20,984 nucleotides of DNA from a virus. Positions 1 to 7,092 of this stretch are shown one piece after another (position 1 is the first letter of the stretch; the number at the start of each line of letters is the position of its first letter). The translations under genes and the position numbers were made by a program. The stretch is from positions 1-20,984 of the IMG/VR virus record IMGVR_UViG_3300027782_000435. The stretch is one strand, 5' to 3'. Under the pieces are notes generated by a model. It was not told the DNA's origin. It was given only the letters and a program-made list of their open reading frames with translations, and did no database searches.

Positions 1-136
1 ATGCAGCAGCAGCACATTTCTCCAACTTGCCACCAGCAGACACAGCAACCACCATGTCAGGTGTTATCTCTGAAGGCTTCTTACCTTTAAGGTGCTGGCA
101 CCAATGAATGTCTCGAACAGGCCAGTTCGGTTTCAT
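1..136 (-). CDS. Unidentified protein after holin-like genes, 5' part only
   Basis: The ATG at 136-134 overlaps the stop of the preceding holin-like gene as ATGA, and the frame stays open to the window edge, giving about 45 residues starting MKPNWPVRDIHWCQHLKGKK. No catalytic motif is visible in this fragment. It contains a Gly-Gly-Lys-Leu followed by an Ala-rich helix (GGKLEKCAAAA), which loosely recalls the helix ahead of the catalytic core in some M15/VanY-type phage peptidases. The place directly after two holin-like genes is where a lysin commonly sits. Endolysin is therefore a positional guess only; the gene is cut off and I do not recognise it. Confidence 0.6.
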   Translation of the reverse strand, partial: MKPNWPVRDIHWCQHLKGKKPSEITPDMVVAVSAGGKLEKCAAAA

Positions 137-369
137 GCTTTAGGTTTCGCACCGAAGGCTTCGTTGATTTCAGCAACAGTCAACTGACCGTCAAGACTGC
201 TTTGAGCGAGCTTCTGAATCACGGTGGCGCAGGCTGCGAAACCTGCAAGAATCGCACTCTTGTAGATAGGCAGGTCTGGCGCGATAACAGCCGAACCACC
301 AACGATGGCTAGAGCTGACGATAGGAATACTGCGACGATACGTCCTGCGATGTCTTGAACCTTTTTCAT
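133..369 (-). CDS. Small two-helix membrane protein, holin-like
   Basis: The product is 78 aa, starting at the ATG at 369. That ATG overlaps the previous gene's stop (ATGA) and follows a purine-rich AAAGAAAGAAG ribosome-binding sequence. A longer frame open to 498 is only the shadow of the upstream 54-aa gene. The protein has a short basic N-terminus (MKKVQDIAGR), a hydrophobic segment at about 9-30, a second weaker one at about 38-54, and a soluble acidic/basic tail of about 25 residues ending KPKA. Small size, two membrane spans and a position between tail genes and a possible lysin fit a phage holin or an actinophage lysis-cassette membrane protein. The function is inferred from layout and topology; no family signature is decisive. 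Confidence 0.7.
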   Translation of the reverse strand: MKKVQDIAGRIVAVFLSSALAIVGGSAVIAPDLPIYKSAILAGFAACATVIQKLAQSSLDGQLTVAEINEAFGAKPKA

Positions 370-530
370 TCTGAGTCTTCTTTCTTTAACGCGCCGATGA
401 AGTGAAGAACGAGAGCTGCAATAGTGAGCCAGATCACGATCTTTTGAAGCCCACCAGATAGCGTCAAGATTGTTGTGACAGATGCAGCGATAGTCCAAAT
501 CAACGCATGGAACTCACCCCAAAACTTCAT
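366..530 (-). CDS. 54-aa membrane protein, second holin-like gene
   Basis: This small frame reads MKFWGEFHALIWTIAASVTT... and ends KKEDSE. The ATG at 530-528 shares one base with the stop of the preceding surface-protein gene (TGATG) and has AAGGA about 8 nt upstream. Its stop overlaps the next gene's ATG (ATGA). The two hydrophobic stretches, about residues 9-27 and 31-47, are separated by a Gly-Gly-Leu turn and followed by a charged KKEDSE tail. Both ends are translationally coupled to neighbours, which strongly supports a real gene despite its size. Two consecutive tiny membrane proteins are typical of actinophage lysis cassettes (holin pair or holin/antiholin). Which of the two is the holin cannot be told. 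Confidence 0.75.
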   Translation of the reverse strand: MKFWGEFHALIWTIAASVTTILTLSGGLQKIVIWLTIAALVLHFIGALKKEDSE

Positions 531-1903
531 CACTTATTCCTTCGACTAGGTGCAGGGGCTACGGTCAAGAATACAGCAGATAGCGCAATCAACGCACGAC
601 GAGTTTTCACAGGCACCGTTGAGTTGAGTGGAACATAAGTGTCAGCGAAACCTTGGAAAATATTCAGCACAGACTCGAACGCTTTACGCACAGAACTAGG
701 CGCATCTTGAACCGCAGCCACCACAGCCTCAGCCTCAGCAGGACTCAACTCCGTTGGCGCAATCTCCTCAAACAAAGCAACCGCCTGCTCACTCGTAACC
801 GAGGCTAGAATGGTTGGGTTGGAGACGAGTGACGCTGCTTGGCTGGTGTCCAAATCCTTTGCCAACACCTGCTCAACTAATGCTTGCACCTCAGCCTTGT
901 CAGCCGTTTCTAACGCGTCCAATACGGCTACTAGCTCTTGGTCGCTGAGTGGTGGTTCAGTCTCATCTGGGAGGCTCAGGACGCTTGTGGTGGGGTTCTC
1001 AGGTTGGGTTGTGGGGGTAGGCTGTACCGATGTCGTTGTGGTCACATTCTCTGTCGTTGTGGTCATTTCTGCAACTGTCGTGGTTGTGGTTGACTGAGAC
1101 TCCGGTATGGGTTCTGTTGTCGTTGTTGACGGTTCGGTTGTTGTTGTTGGCGGTATATAAAGCGTCACGGGAACAGTCGAGGTCGTGGTCGTTGAAGTCG
1201 TCGTTGAGGAGCTGGTAGTTGATGAAGTTGTTTCTGGGACTGTTGATGTTGTTTGTGGTTCTACCGTTGTACTTGGCGGGACGCTAGATGTGGTGGACTC
1301 TGGCATCGTGGTCGATGGGAATGTTGTTGATACTTGTGGTGTTGCTGTCGTAGGTGGCTCACTCGTAAATGCTTCAGGTGGCACAATCGTCCAACCTGTG
1401 TCATCAATGTTCCAAGCCAACATGAAGCACGTCCCACCACCGTTCTCATAGAACCAGGCATCAAGAGGATATGAGCCAGCTGGTGTTGCACTCAAATCAA
1501 ACTCAGTCGCGCTGCACCCTTGGTCTTGCCAAACCCCAAACTCGTCTAATCCAATCTTGACTGTTCCACCATCATCGGATGCAACCCACATCTGCAAGGT
1601 CTGATGCTCAGGGATTTGCAGGTAGCCCGTGTAATGAACCAAAAACAAATCCCAACCACAATCACCAAACAAGTTCTGCTGATAATCAAAGGTGACGTTG
1701 ATGAACGGCACCACGTCACGACCACACTCGACATAAGCGGTATCTGATTTGATAGGTGGGATTTCGGTGACGGTATAACCAACCGCGTTCAACCCAACCT
1801 GGAAGGCCTCAGCCGAAGGAACGAAACTAAATAGTGAAACTAAAAGTGCAGGGGAAACAACTAGCCAACGGCTACGGAGTAATGACTTCAGATGCAATGT
1901 CAT
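530..1903 (-). CDS. Exported PA14-like / Thr-rich stalk / TM surface protein
   Basis: The product is 457 aa. Residues 1-33 look like a signal peptide: basic KSLLRSR, a hydrophobic core, then a signal-peptidase-like site after SAEA. Residues about 35-175 resemble a PA14/GLEYA-type beta-sandwich: YTGYLQIPEHQTLQMWVASD, the Asp-Asp-Gly-Gly turn, and paired cysteines at C60, C82, C130 and C159. Residues about 181-307 are a Thr/Ser/Pro mucin-like stalk with runs of TTTT. Residues about 318-420 are helical (AEAEAVVAAVQDAP), and residues about 435-450 form a hydrophobic segment followed by SRRNK. PA14 domains commonly bind carbohydrate, and this build resembles Acidimicrobiia surface proteins. I infer a protein displayed on the infected cell or a moron gene; a virion adhesin is the alternative. 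The signal peptide argues against an ordinary tail fibre. Confidence 0.75.
   Translation of the reverse strand: MTLHLKSLLRSRWLVVSPALLVSLFSFVPSAEAFQVGLNAVGYTVTEIPPIKSDTAYVECGRDVVPFINVTFDYQQNLFGDCGWDLFLVHYTGYLQIPEHQTLQMWVASDDGGTVKIGLDEFGVWQDQGCSATEFDLSATPAGSYPLDAWFYENGGGTCFMLAWNIDDTGWTIVPPEAFTSEPPTTATPQVSTTFPSTTMPESTTSSVPPSTTVEPQTTSTVPETTSSTTSSSTTTSTTTTSTVPVTLYIPPTTTTEPSTTTTEPIPESQSTTTTTVAEMTTTTENVTTTTSVQPTPTTQPENPTTSVLSLPDETEPPLSDQELVAVLDALETADKAEVQALVEQVLAKDLDTSQAASLVSNPTILASVTSEQAVALFEEIAPTELSPAEAEAVVAAVQDAPSSVRKAFESVLNIFQGFADTYVPLNSTVPVKTRRALIALSAVFLTVAPAPSRRNK
983..1363 (-). repeat. Low-complexity Thr/Ser/Pro-rich coding repeat
   Basis: This segment encodes residues about 181-307 of the surface protein. 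Degenerate ACN (Thr) codons alternate with Ser, Pro, Val and Glu codons in imperfect TTTT, STTTTS and PTTTTEP units. On the plus strand it appears as tracts of GTT/GTC/GTG. It is a degenerate codon-level repeat, not an exact tandem array. Long plus-strand open frames here are by-products of the composition. Confidence 0.85.
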
Positions 1904-1911
1904 TCATGGAT

Positions 1912-2097
1912 TTACTTGTTTGCAAGTTCGGTTGCTTTAGCCATTGTTGCAGCTTCAGTTGGTTGCAACGCTGGGTCATCCATCCACTCAAGGCAAGCGT
2001 AACTGTCACCTGGTTCATTGAATTTCCATGTTGTGCCAGGTGCAAGTTCGCGAGTGGCGTTACCGATCTGGGCGTTGATTTGCTTTTGAGTTGCCAT
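1912..2097 (-). CDS. 61-aa protein after the tail fibre, possible fibre chaperone/accessory
   Basis: The product is 61 aa, starting MATQKQINAQIGNATRELAP. The ATG at 2097 shares its A with the fibre gene's stop (TAATG), so translation is coupled to the fibre. A central Trp-Lys-Phe and a CLEWMDDPALQPTEAATMAK segment are visible. A compact aromatic/acidic stretch followed by 'W-[ND]-D...P-T-E' and a short helix recalls small XkdW-type or fibre-assembly proteins often encoded next to fibres. The resemblance is weak and the assignment rests mainly on position. No membrane segment or enzyme motif is seen. Confidence 0.65.
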   Translation of the reverse strand: MATQKQINAQIGNATRELAPGTTWKFNEPGDSYACLEWMDDPALQPTEAATMAKATELANK

Positions 2098-2909
2098 TAG
2101 CCAATCTTTTCAATCGTGATTTGCCCGTATATTTCGCTAACACCAGCAGAACTAAGTTGCACACCTAAACCGTTTGAAGCAACCGCTGCACCAGTTTGGT
2201 AGTACTGCACCTCAAAGTTCTTTGTGCCTGTAATGGTGAAATATCCGTCTAATTCTGTATAACAACCAGAAGCACTCAAAGAATAGTTGTTCGGGCCAGA
2301 GATCGTTGTTGTGCTGTCTGTTGTGTTTCGTAGGCGAAGTGCAACAGCATTCGAGTTGAAATGTGGTGACATGGCAAACACTCGATATGTGCCAGCGACT
2401 AAAGCAATGACGCTTGAAGTGAGGGTTGCGCCAATGTTGTTGACAACTGTGGTGTTGAAGGTGCGTTTTGTGTAGGTGGTTTGAACGCTTGCACCGCCAG
2501 CAGTACCAGATGCCTGTGTTTCGTTAAAAATCGCAAACGTGCTTGCAGCACCTGCAACATCACCAGCAATATAAATTGCAGCTGATGCACTAATGAACAC
2601 CAATTTGCCTGACGCATTTTGTGCCATCGCCAATGTACCTGTAGTTGAAACTGTGCAAGTTCCAGCCGTTACCGTGCAAACACCAGTCGAAAGGTTGACG
2701 ATTTCTAAACTGTCGCCAGCACTAAATATCGAGGTATTAACCGTGATCGTTGTAGCCGATGCTGAAGTCATCGTGATACGTGTACCAGCGTCAGCAGCAA
2801 CTAAAACATAACTAGCGGTCTTGGCACTTACAGGGATATTGAATGTCGAATTTAACTGTGATGCGGTGAGGGTCGCACCAGAAACGAACGGATATGGAGT
2901 TGTAGCCAT
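2097..2909 (-). CDS. Tail fibre / receptor-binding protein with TNF/C1q-like head
   Basis: The product is 270 aa. Residues about 1-25 (PYPFVSGATLTASQLN) are a typical short attachment segment of phage fibre or appendage proteins. Residues about 28-120 are Thr/Ala/Ser-rich beta repeats (SYVLVAADAGTRITM, TITVNTSIFSAGDSLEIVNL) as in trimeric shafts. Residues about 125-270 look like a C1q/TNF jelly roll: TFAIFNETQASGTAG, TLTSSVIALVAGTYRVFAMS, a GCYTELDGYFTI strand and a closing SEIYGQITIEKI strand. Such heads form trimeric receptor-binding tips. The gene lies after the minor tail proteins and before the coupled 61-aa gene, where host-recognition genes normally sit. The Shine-Dalgarno sequence is poor, so translation may rely on the neighbouring gene 10 nt upstream. 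Confidence 0.75.
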   Translation of the reverse strand: MATTPYPFVSGATLTASQLNSTFNIPVSAKTASYVLVAADAGTRITMTSASATTITVNTSIFSAGDSLEIVNLSTGVCTVTAGTCTVSTTGTLAMAQNASGKLVFISASAAIYIAGDVAGAASTFAIFNETQASGTAGGASVQTTYTKRTFNTTVVNNIGATLTSSVIALVAGTYRVFAMSPHFNSNAVALRLRNTTDSTTTISGPNNYSLSASGCYTELDGYFTITGTKNFEVQYYQTGAAVASNGLGVQLSSAGVSEIYGQITIEKIG

Positions 2910-2918
2910 ATGGGAAGT

Positions 2919-3521
2919 CTAACCCAAACCCTTCGTATCGTCATTCAATGTTGAACTGTTCAAAATAAAGTATGTATAGATACGTGCAGGGTTCGTGTAC
3001 AAGGTGACGATGTGACGGTCAGGGCTGATGTCATGGCTGATCCCCTCCAACGCCATCAGCTGTGTCACCGTTGACGGGGTGGATTTAGGGAAGGTTTTAG
3101 TCACCGAAATCTGTGAACCAATATCCAAGTTGGTGATGGTGGTGCGTTGCGCGTCAGTCAACCCATTCATCACAATCCGAATGTTGCCGAACCAAAACTT
3201 CGGTAAAGGTTGAATCAGATATGAGGCCAAGTCACCTGCATCATCCAAAGTTTCTAGGAGGGTGATGACGACTGGGGTGGATTGGGTTCCGAATTGGTTT
3301 ACTGAATCAGATGCGATGGCTTGGGCGTATTGGATGGTGGTGTTAAGTGTGCCTACGGTTGGGGCTGCTGGCGCGATACCAACGTTGACAGTATTGATTA
3401 CCGATGGGTTGGTTGGGGTGAACTCGTTGGGGCGTTGAACTGATGGTGCTGCAACAGAGTCAGCAAGGTTGCCTGCTCCGGCTAATTCTTTTGCGCTGTA
3501 TGTATAAAGTGGCCCAGCCAT
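2919..3521 (-). CDS. Minor tail protein, C-terminal-half type
   Basis: The product is 200 aa. Residues about 85-180 match the C-terminal half of actinophage minor tail proteins: VVITLLETLDDAGDLASYLI, then NIRIVMNGLTDAQRTTITNL, DIGSQISVTKTFP, an LEGISHDISPDRHIVTLY strand pair and TNPA. This follows the usual 'leucine-rich domain - dlGd.v.v - ieGi.h.is - v.l.l.p' order. The first 80 residues are Pro/Ala/Thr-rich and look like a linker. The start ATG at 3521 is 1 nt after the stop of the preceding tail gene. The two together correspond to what is often a single polypeptide. It probably forms part of the distal tail or baseplate hub. Confidence 0.7.
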   Translation of the reverse strand: MAGPLYTYSAKELAGAGNLADSVAAPSVQRPNEFTPTNPSVINTVNVGIAPAAPTVGTLNTTIQYAQAIASDSVNQFGTQSTPVVITLLETLDDAGDLASYLIQPLPKFWFGNIRIVMNGLTDAQRTTITNLDIGSQISVTKTFPKSTPSTVTQLMALEGISHDISPDRHIVTLYTNPARIYTYFILNSSTLNDDTKGLG

Positions 3522-3522
3522 G

Positions 3523-4323
3523 TCAGTTGCTCACAATGTCAAATTCGGTGAATGGGATAGCGGTGCCACCAGTATCGGCAAGGGTGGCTTCAATGGCTTG
3601 GAACTCTCCTGTTAAACGCTGGTCAAAGGCGAACGCGCCATTGGCTTTGATGAAGATGCGTCCCTGTTCAGAGTTGTTTATACGTTGTAAGTATTCGAGG
3701 ACTGATGCTGATTCATCTACTGCTGCGGTGCCAAGTTTGGCTACACCTGTAACGATGTCACGATCTGTGGCACCAGTAAACAAACCTGCATTGGTTAGAA
3801 CTTTGTTGATTCTTGACCCAGCATATTCAACGACTGGTGTGAACGCAGGAGTTTTAACATTATTCAAACCGAATAGTTTGTCTGAGCAACTAATGGTTAC
3901 CAATGAGCGGTTAGGTTTCTCAATGGACTGGTTGTATTGGCTGATAATGCCAACAAATAGGTAGGTTCCGTTTCTACTGATCCGCACGTTTGAGTTCAAT
4001 TCAAATCCCAGACGTGCCTGTGTTGCGTTGTAGTAAGGGGAACCAGTATTGACTAAAGAAAAATAAAAGTCACGATCCTCCAAAATAATCGTTGCTGATC
4101 CTGGCTGACCTGTGGCATCACGATATCTGTTCTGCCGTCCACGATTAATAGAAACACTTTTAACATATGTGGTCACATCTACATATAGCGGTGTACCGTC
4201 AAGAACATAAGTTGTCGAGTCCAGCACACCAGCAACAGCATCGTCCAAACGAAACGCATTCGTTGTCGAACCGTAGTCCATCTCGACCATGTAGGTACCG
4301 CAGTTAGGAACAACAACAGCCAT
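3523..4323 (-). CDS. Minor tail protein, N-terminal-half type
   Basis: The product is 266 aa. Recognisable actinophage minor-tail features are FRLDDAVAGVLDSTTYVLDG, a DVTTYVKSVSINRGRQ segment (the 'DVT..V..v.i.RGRq' beta motif), a LEDRDFYFSL strand, a short 'G.I..Y...' barrel region (LFVGIISQYNQSIEKPNRS) and a helical VLEYLQRINNSEQGRIFIKA segment followed by AFDQRL. It ends abruptly at EFDIVSN, where longer homologues would continue into the part encoded by the next gene. The start at 4323 lies 2 nt after the tape-measure stop. Its likely place is the tail tip, directly after the tape measure in assembly order. Confidence 0.75.
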   Translation of the reverse strand: MAVVVPNCGTYMVEMDYGSTTNAFRLDDAVAGVLDSTTYVLDGTPLYVDVTTYVKSVSINRGRQNRYRDATGQPGSATIILEDRDFYFSLVNTGSPYYNATQARLGFELNSNVRISRNGTYLFVGIISQYNQSIEKPNRSLVTISCSDKLFGLNNVKTPAFTPVVEYAGSRINKVLTNAGLFTGATDRDIVTGVAKLGTAAVDESASVLEYLQRINNSEQGRIFIKANGAFAFDQRLTGEFQAIEATLADTGGTAIPFTEFDIVSN

Positions 4324-4325
4324 GA

Positions 4326-6332
4326 CTACCTGACACTTACTGGGATTTTGCCAACCGTCTTGTTATATGTTTGCAAAGCCTTAACCACCAAATCAGGTAC
4401 ACCAGCATCAGCTATCGCAGCGTTGATATTGATCGCATACGTATCCCCAGAACGAGTCTGGAGCGCAAGCGAGCCAACCGTGTTAGCAGGCTGACCCGAC
4501 ACCCCAGCCATCGGGTTAGGCATACTACCCAACACCTTCGGATACTTAGCCATCAAATCAATCGTCGTTTTGATTGACTCATTCAACTTATCTTGAGCCT
4601 CACGCTCCTTATCAATCGCATCAGCCAACGCCTCAGCTGCAGCAAACTGGCGATCCTTCGCATCATTAACTGCTTGCAAAGCCTCATCATAAACAAGAGA
4701 ACCAATCGTCGCACCAAAAATAGTGTCATTCAAAATACCCTGCTGAGTATTCAACTCCTTAGTCAAATCAATCTGAGAATCAGTCGCATCAGACACACTC
4801 AACTTCGCCTCAGCCAACGCCAACTCTGCTCGACGAACATCCATAGGAGAAGACTCAGGGTCTTGACGAACCTTACGCAAATTCATCTCAGCATCAGCAA
4901 CCGAATAAATCGCCTCCTCAACCGCAAACGTCGCCCGCTCCTGACCACGCTGAGCCTTAGCCAACTCCGTCTGCGCAGCCAACGCCTCCGGCGAACCAGC
5001 ACCAAACCCCTGCGACACCTGATCCAACCTTGCCTGCGCTTTAGCCACAGCCATATCCGCATCAGCCTTCGACTTCGTAGCACTAGCCGTACCCTTCTGA
5101 GCATCAGCAAACGACTTCTGTGCCGAAGTTGTGGACTTCAAAGCGTCACCATATTCCTTCAACTTTTCGGTTGCAGTCTTTAGGGTCTTCGTAACTGACT
5201 TGCCACTACCACCCAATTCACCACCTAAATCTTGTGCTGAACCCTTGAAGTTTGTTTGCTGATTGATCGCATCACGGATGCTGAGTTTGTATTGATTTCC
5301 AGCAGTAGTCAAAGAATCAAAAGAACCTTTGAGCGCGTCAATATTTATCCTGTCTTTACCTACCTGAGCAAATGCCTTTGCAGCTTCACCTATCTTGAAA
5401 GGGTTCAACGCAAGTATTGCCCCTTTAGCTGCATAATAAACATCTGAAGAAATATTGATTAAATGCGCAAAAGCAACAGCAACAGTCTTAACAAAATTCA
5501 CAATCCCTTTACCAGCACCACCCGATTCAAAAACAAGTTGCTGTAATCCAGCCACCAAACCTTTCTCACCGATGACTGTGGTGACGCGTTGAATGGCTGG
5601 CGCAACATTCTTGACCAAGAAGTCTGTGAACTTTTGCAGATAAGGCAGAAGGGCTGCACCTATTGTTTCCATGATTTCACCAAACTGACCAGACAGAATC
5701 TTTAACTGTCCACCAAAAGTCTCTGCCTTAGTAGCTGCAGCACCACCGAACTGATCGTTCAATAAACCAATTACTTTGCCAAAGTCTTTAGACTTCTTTG
5801 TATTTTCATCAAGCGGTATACCAAGTTTTGATAGAGCGGTGAACTGTCCCTGGCTGGACTTAGCCAACGCCAAGGAAACTGTCGCCAAATCTTTACCAGT
5901 AGCAGCCGAAATATCTTGAGCCGTATTCAACAAACCAAGTGACTGCTGATAATCTCCTGTTGCTCGAACTAATAAGCCCAGCGATGTACGAAGCTCAATA
6001 TCCGACGTGCCGGTTCGAAGTTGTGTCACCGATACATACCGTTCAGCTGAAGCATTCAACGCCTCATTAGCACCAAAGGTCTTCTCCAACTGACGTTGCA
6101 ACTCAGCCTGCGAAGCCTGATCCTCCATCGCAGCCTTGACCGCTTTAGTCATTCCAACAGCAACAGCCCCAATTGCAGCAGTTGCTCCGATAGCCATTGC
6201 GGAGAAGAGTGGAGAAACTTTCCCCACTTCTTTGCCGAAACCTTTGATGTCACCAGATAAAAGTTTTAAGCCTGCTTTGGCTGCAGCAGTATCGGAAATA
6301 AATTTTACAGAGAACGTCCGCTCACCAGCCAT
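4326..6332 (-). CDS. Tape measure protein
   Basis: The product is 668 aa and belongs to the phage tail tape-measure class. The N-terminus has the typical FSVKFISDTAAAKAGLKLLS opening, then a hydrophobic Ala/Gly segment at about 40-68. A helical core follows with AEVERYV-like stretches, 'TGTSDIELRTSLGLLVRATG', and ATVSLALAKSSQGQFTALSK, the classic 'lA.as.G....L.klGi' motif. The block at about 205-250 (FGGQLKILSGQFGEIMETIG) is also characteristic. Residues about 385-590 form a long Ala/Lys/Asp/Glu coiled coil. The length predicts a tail of roughly 100 nm by the usual 1.5 angstrom per residue rule. Codon choice changes inside the gene: the coiled-coil part (about 4440-5150) uses almost only G- or T-ending codons, while the N-terminal part is mixed. 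Confidence 0.9.
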   Translation of the reverse strand: MAGERTFSVKFISDTAAAKAGLKLLSGDIKGFGKEVGKVSPLFSAMAIGATAAIGAVAVGMTKAVKAAMEDQASQAELQRQLEKTFGANEALNASAERYVSVTQLRTGTSDIELRTSLGLLVRATGDYQQSLGLLNTAQDISAATGKDLATVSLALAKSSQGQFTALSKLGIPLDENTKKSKDFGKVIGLLNDQFGGAAATKAETFGGQLKILSGQFGEIMETIGAALLPYLQKFTDFLVKNVAPAIQRVTTVIGEKGLVAGLQQLVFESGGAGKGIVNFVKTVAVAFAHLINISSDVYYAAKGAILALNPFKIGEAAKAFAQVGKDRINIDALKGSFDSLTTAGNQYKLSIRDAINQQTNFKGSAQDLGGELGGSGKSVTKTLKTATEKLKEYGDALKSTTSAQKSFADAQKGTASATKSKADADMAVAKAQARLDQVSQGFGAGSPEALAAQTELAKAQRGQERATFAVEEAIYSVADAEMNLRKVRQDPESSPMDVRRAELALAEAKLSVSDATDSQIDLTKELNTQQGILNDTIFGATIGSLVYDEALQAVNDAKDRQFAAAEALADAIDKEREAQDKLNESIKTTIDLMAKYPKVLGSMPNPMAGVSGQPANTVGSLALQTRSGDTYAININAAIADAGVPDLVVKALQTYNKTVGKIPVSVR

Positions 6333-6341
6333 GCGCCGATT

Positions 6342-7052
6342 CTACTCAATAACCGACATCCCATTCCGTAAAGCAACAAACTCATCCAACATCGCACTAT
6401 AAAGGTCTTTGCCTGTGAGGCCATCCCAACGAGAAATATCTACAGGCGCATTCCACCAAGCCTCATCCAACACCTCTGCACCAGCACGACGTTGACGTGG
6501 TTGACGGGCTTGACGTGTGCGTGGTGTTACAGGATTAGAAGCAACCTCAACATCGAGTGTGAACGATGAATCCAACAACTGACCGTGACCTTCATGAAAC
6601 TCAAACGGCTGATCCGGCGCGTGTTGAGGAAGATAGAAAATTCGTGCAGGGTCTTTAGTCTGAGGGTCACCAACCAAACCAATACGGTCATGCAGCTCAG
6701 ACCACACCACCCGCCACAACGACGCAGGCACCCGCTCCGCTAACGGCAAGACCAAGTGATAGTGAGGATCATCCAAACGATGCGAATACGTGGAATAGGC
6801 GAACCATTCCAAACCGTCTAGTCGAGCATTGTCAAAGGTTTCGCTGTCCATGTCCACAACCAATGCCTCAACAAAACGAACATTACGGTTACCTCTGGTA
6901 GTACCAGCGTCATACTCAACAGGTGACCACAACGACCCAGCCTGCTTAACAGGGTTCTCCTCATGGAACGACAACAACTCCTTCAAGTCATCCCAAGACG
7001 AAGCCAAAGGCTTCGGATATATCGACTTCACATTCTTAAATAGAACTGCCAT
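6342..7052 (-). CDS. Stand-alone archaeo-eukaryotic-primase-like (prim-pol) protein in the tail module
   Basis: The product is 236 aa. Residues 62-69 (EALVVDMD) fit the hhhDhD metal-binding motif (D67, D69). Residues 86-104 (YSTYSHRLDDPHYHLVLPL) fit the 'yTThSH....p.yRlvlPL' region. Residues 129-142 (DPQTKDPARIFYLP) fit the 'D...dpsRi.YlP' segment of plasmid/phage primase-polymerases related to RepB, D5 and BT4734 N-terminal domains. Residues about 174-192 are a basic Arg/Gln/Pro linker, and the tail ends with a short helix. No helicase domain is attached. It has the best ribosome-binding site here (AGGAGGAGGGG at about 7056-7066) and sits between a gp10-like gene and the tape measure, where no replication gene is expected. 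The fold call is from motifs only. Confidence 0.7.
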   Translation of the reverse strand: MAVLFKNVKSIYPKPLASSWDDLKELLSFHEENPVKQAGSLWSPVEYDAGTTRGNRNVRFVEALVVDMDSETFDNARLDGLEWFAYSTYSHRLDDPHYHLVLPLAERVPASLWRVVWSELHDRIGLVGDPQTKDPARIFYLPQHAPDQPFEFHEGHGQLLDSSFTLDVEVASNPVTPRTRQARQPRQRRAGAEVLDEAWWNAPVDISRWDGLTGKDLYSAMLDEFVALRNGMSVIE

Positions 7053-7055
7053 AAC

Positions 7056-7066
7056 CCCTCCTCCTA
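7056..7066 (-). promoter_or_regulatory. Very strong Shine-Dalgarno of the primase-like gene
   Basis: On the minus strand TAGGAGGAGGGG precedes the ATG at 7052 by about 4-6 nt. It is a near-perfect anti-16S match, much better than that of the adjacent tail genes, several of which have none and rely on coupling. It fixes the start and suggests high expression of this gene. Confidence 0.8.
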
Positions 7067-7092
7067 GAAGGGTACAGGAACCTCAGCCAAAG

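Noticed and set aside
370-498. N-terminal extension of the 78-aa membrane protein to 498
   Set aside because: It runs out of frame through the 54-aa gene, is Arg/His/Cys-rich, and the ATG at 369 has its own ribosome-binding sequence and ATGA coupling.
810-1451. Plus-strand Val-rich open frames opposite the Thr-rich stalk
   Set aside because: They are the reverse complement of degenerate Thr codons (GTN = Val) and carry no independent signal.
3519-3535. Ribosomal frameshift joining the two minor tail genes
   Set aside because: The sequence AGCAACTGACATGG has no slippery heptamer and the downstream frame is closed by a TGA at 3533-3531.
4593-5183. Plus-strand open frame of 196 codons opposite the tape measure coiled coil
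   Set aside because: Its Arg/Leu/Ser/Ile-rich repetitive translation is what the G/T-ending codons of the minus-strand gene produce on the opposite strand.
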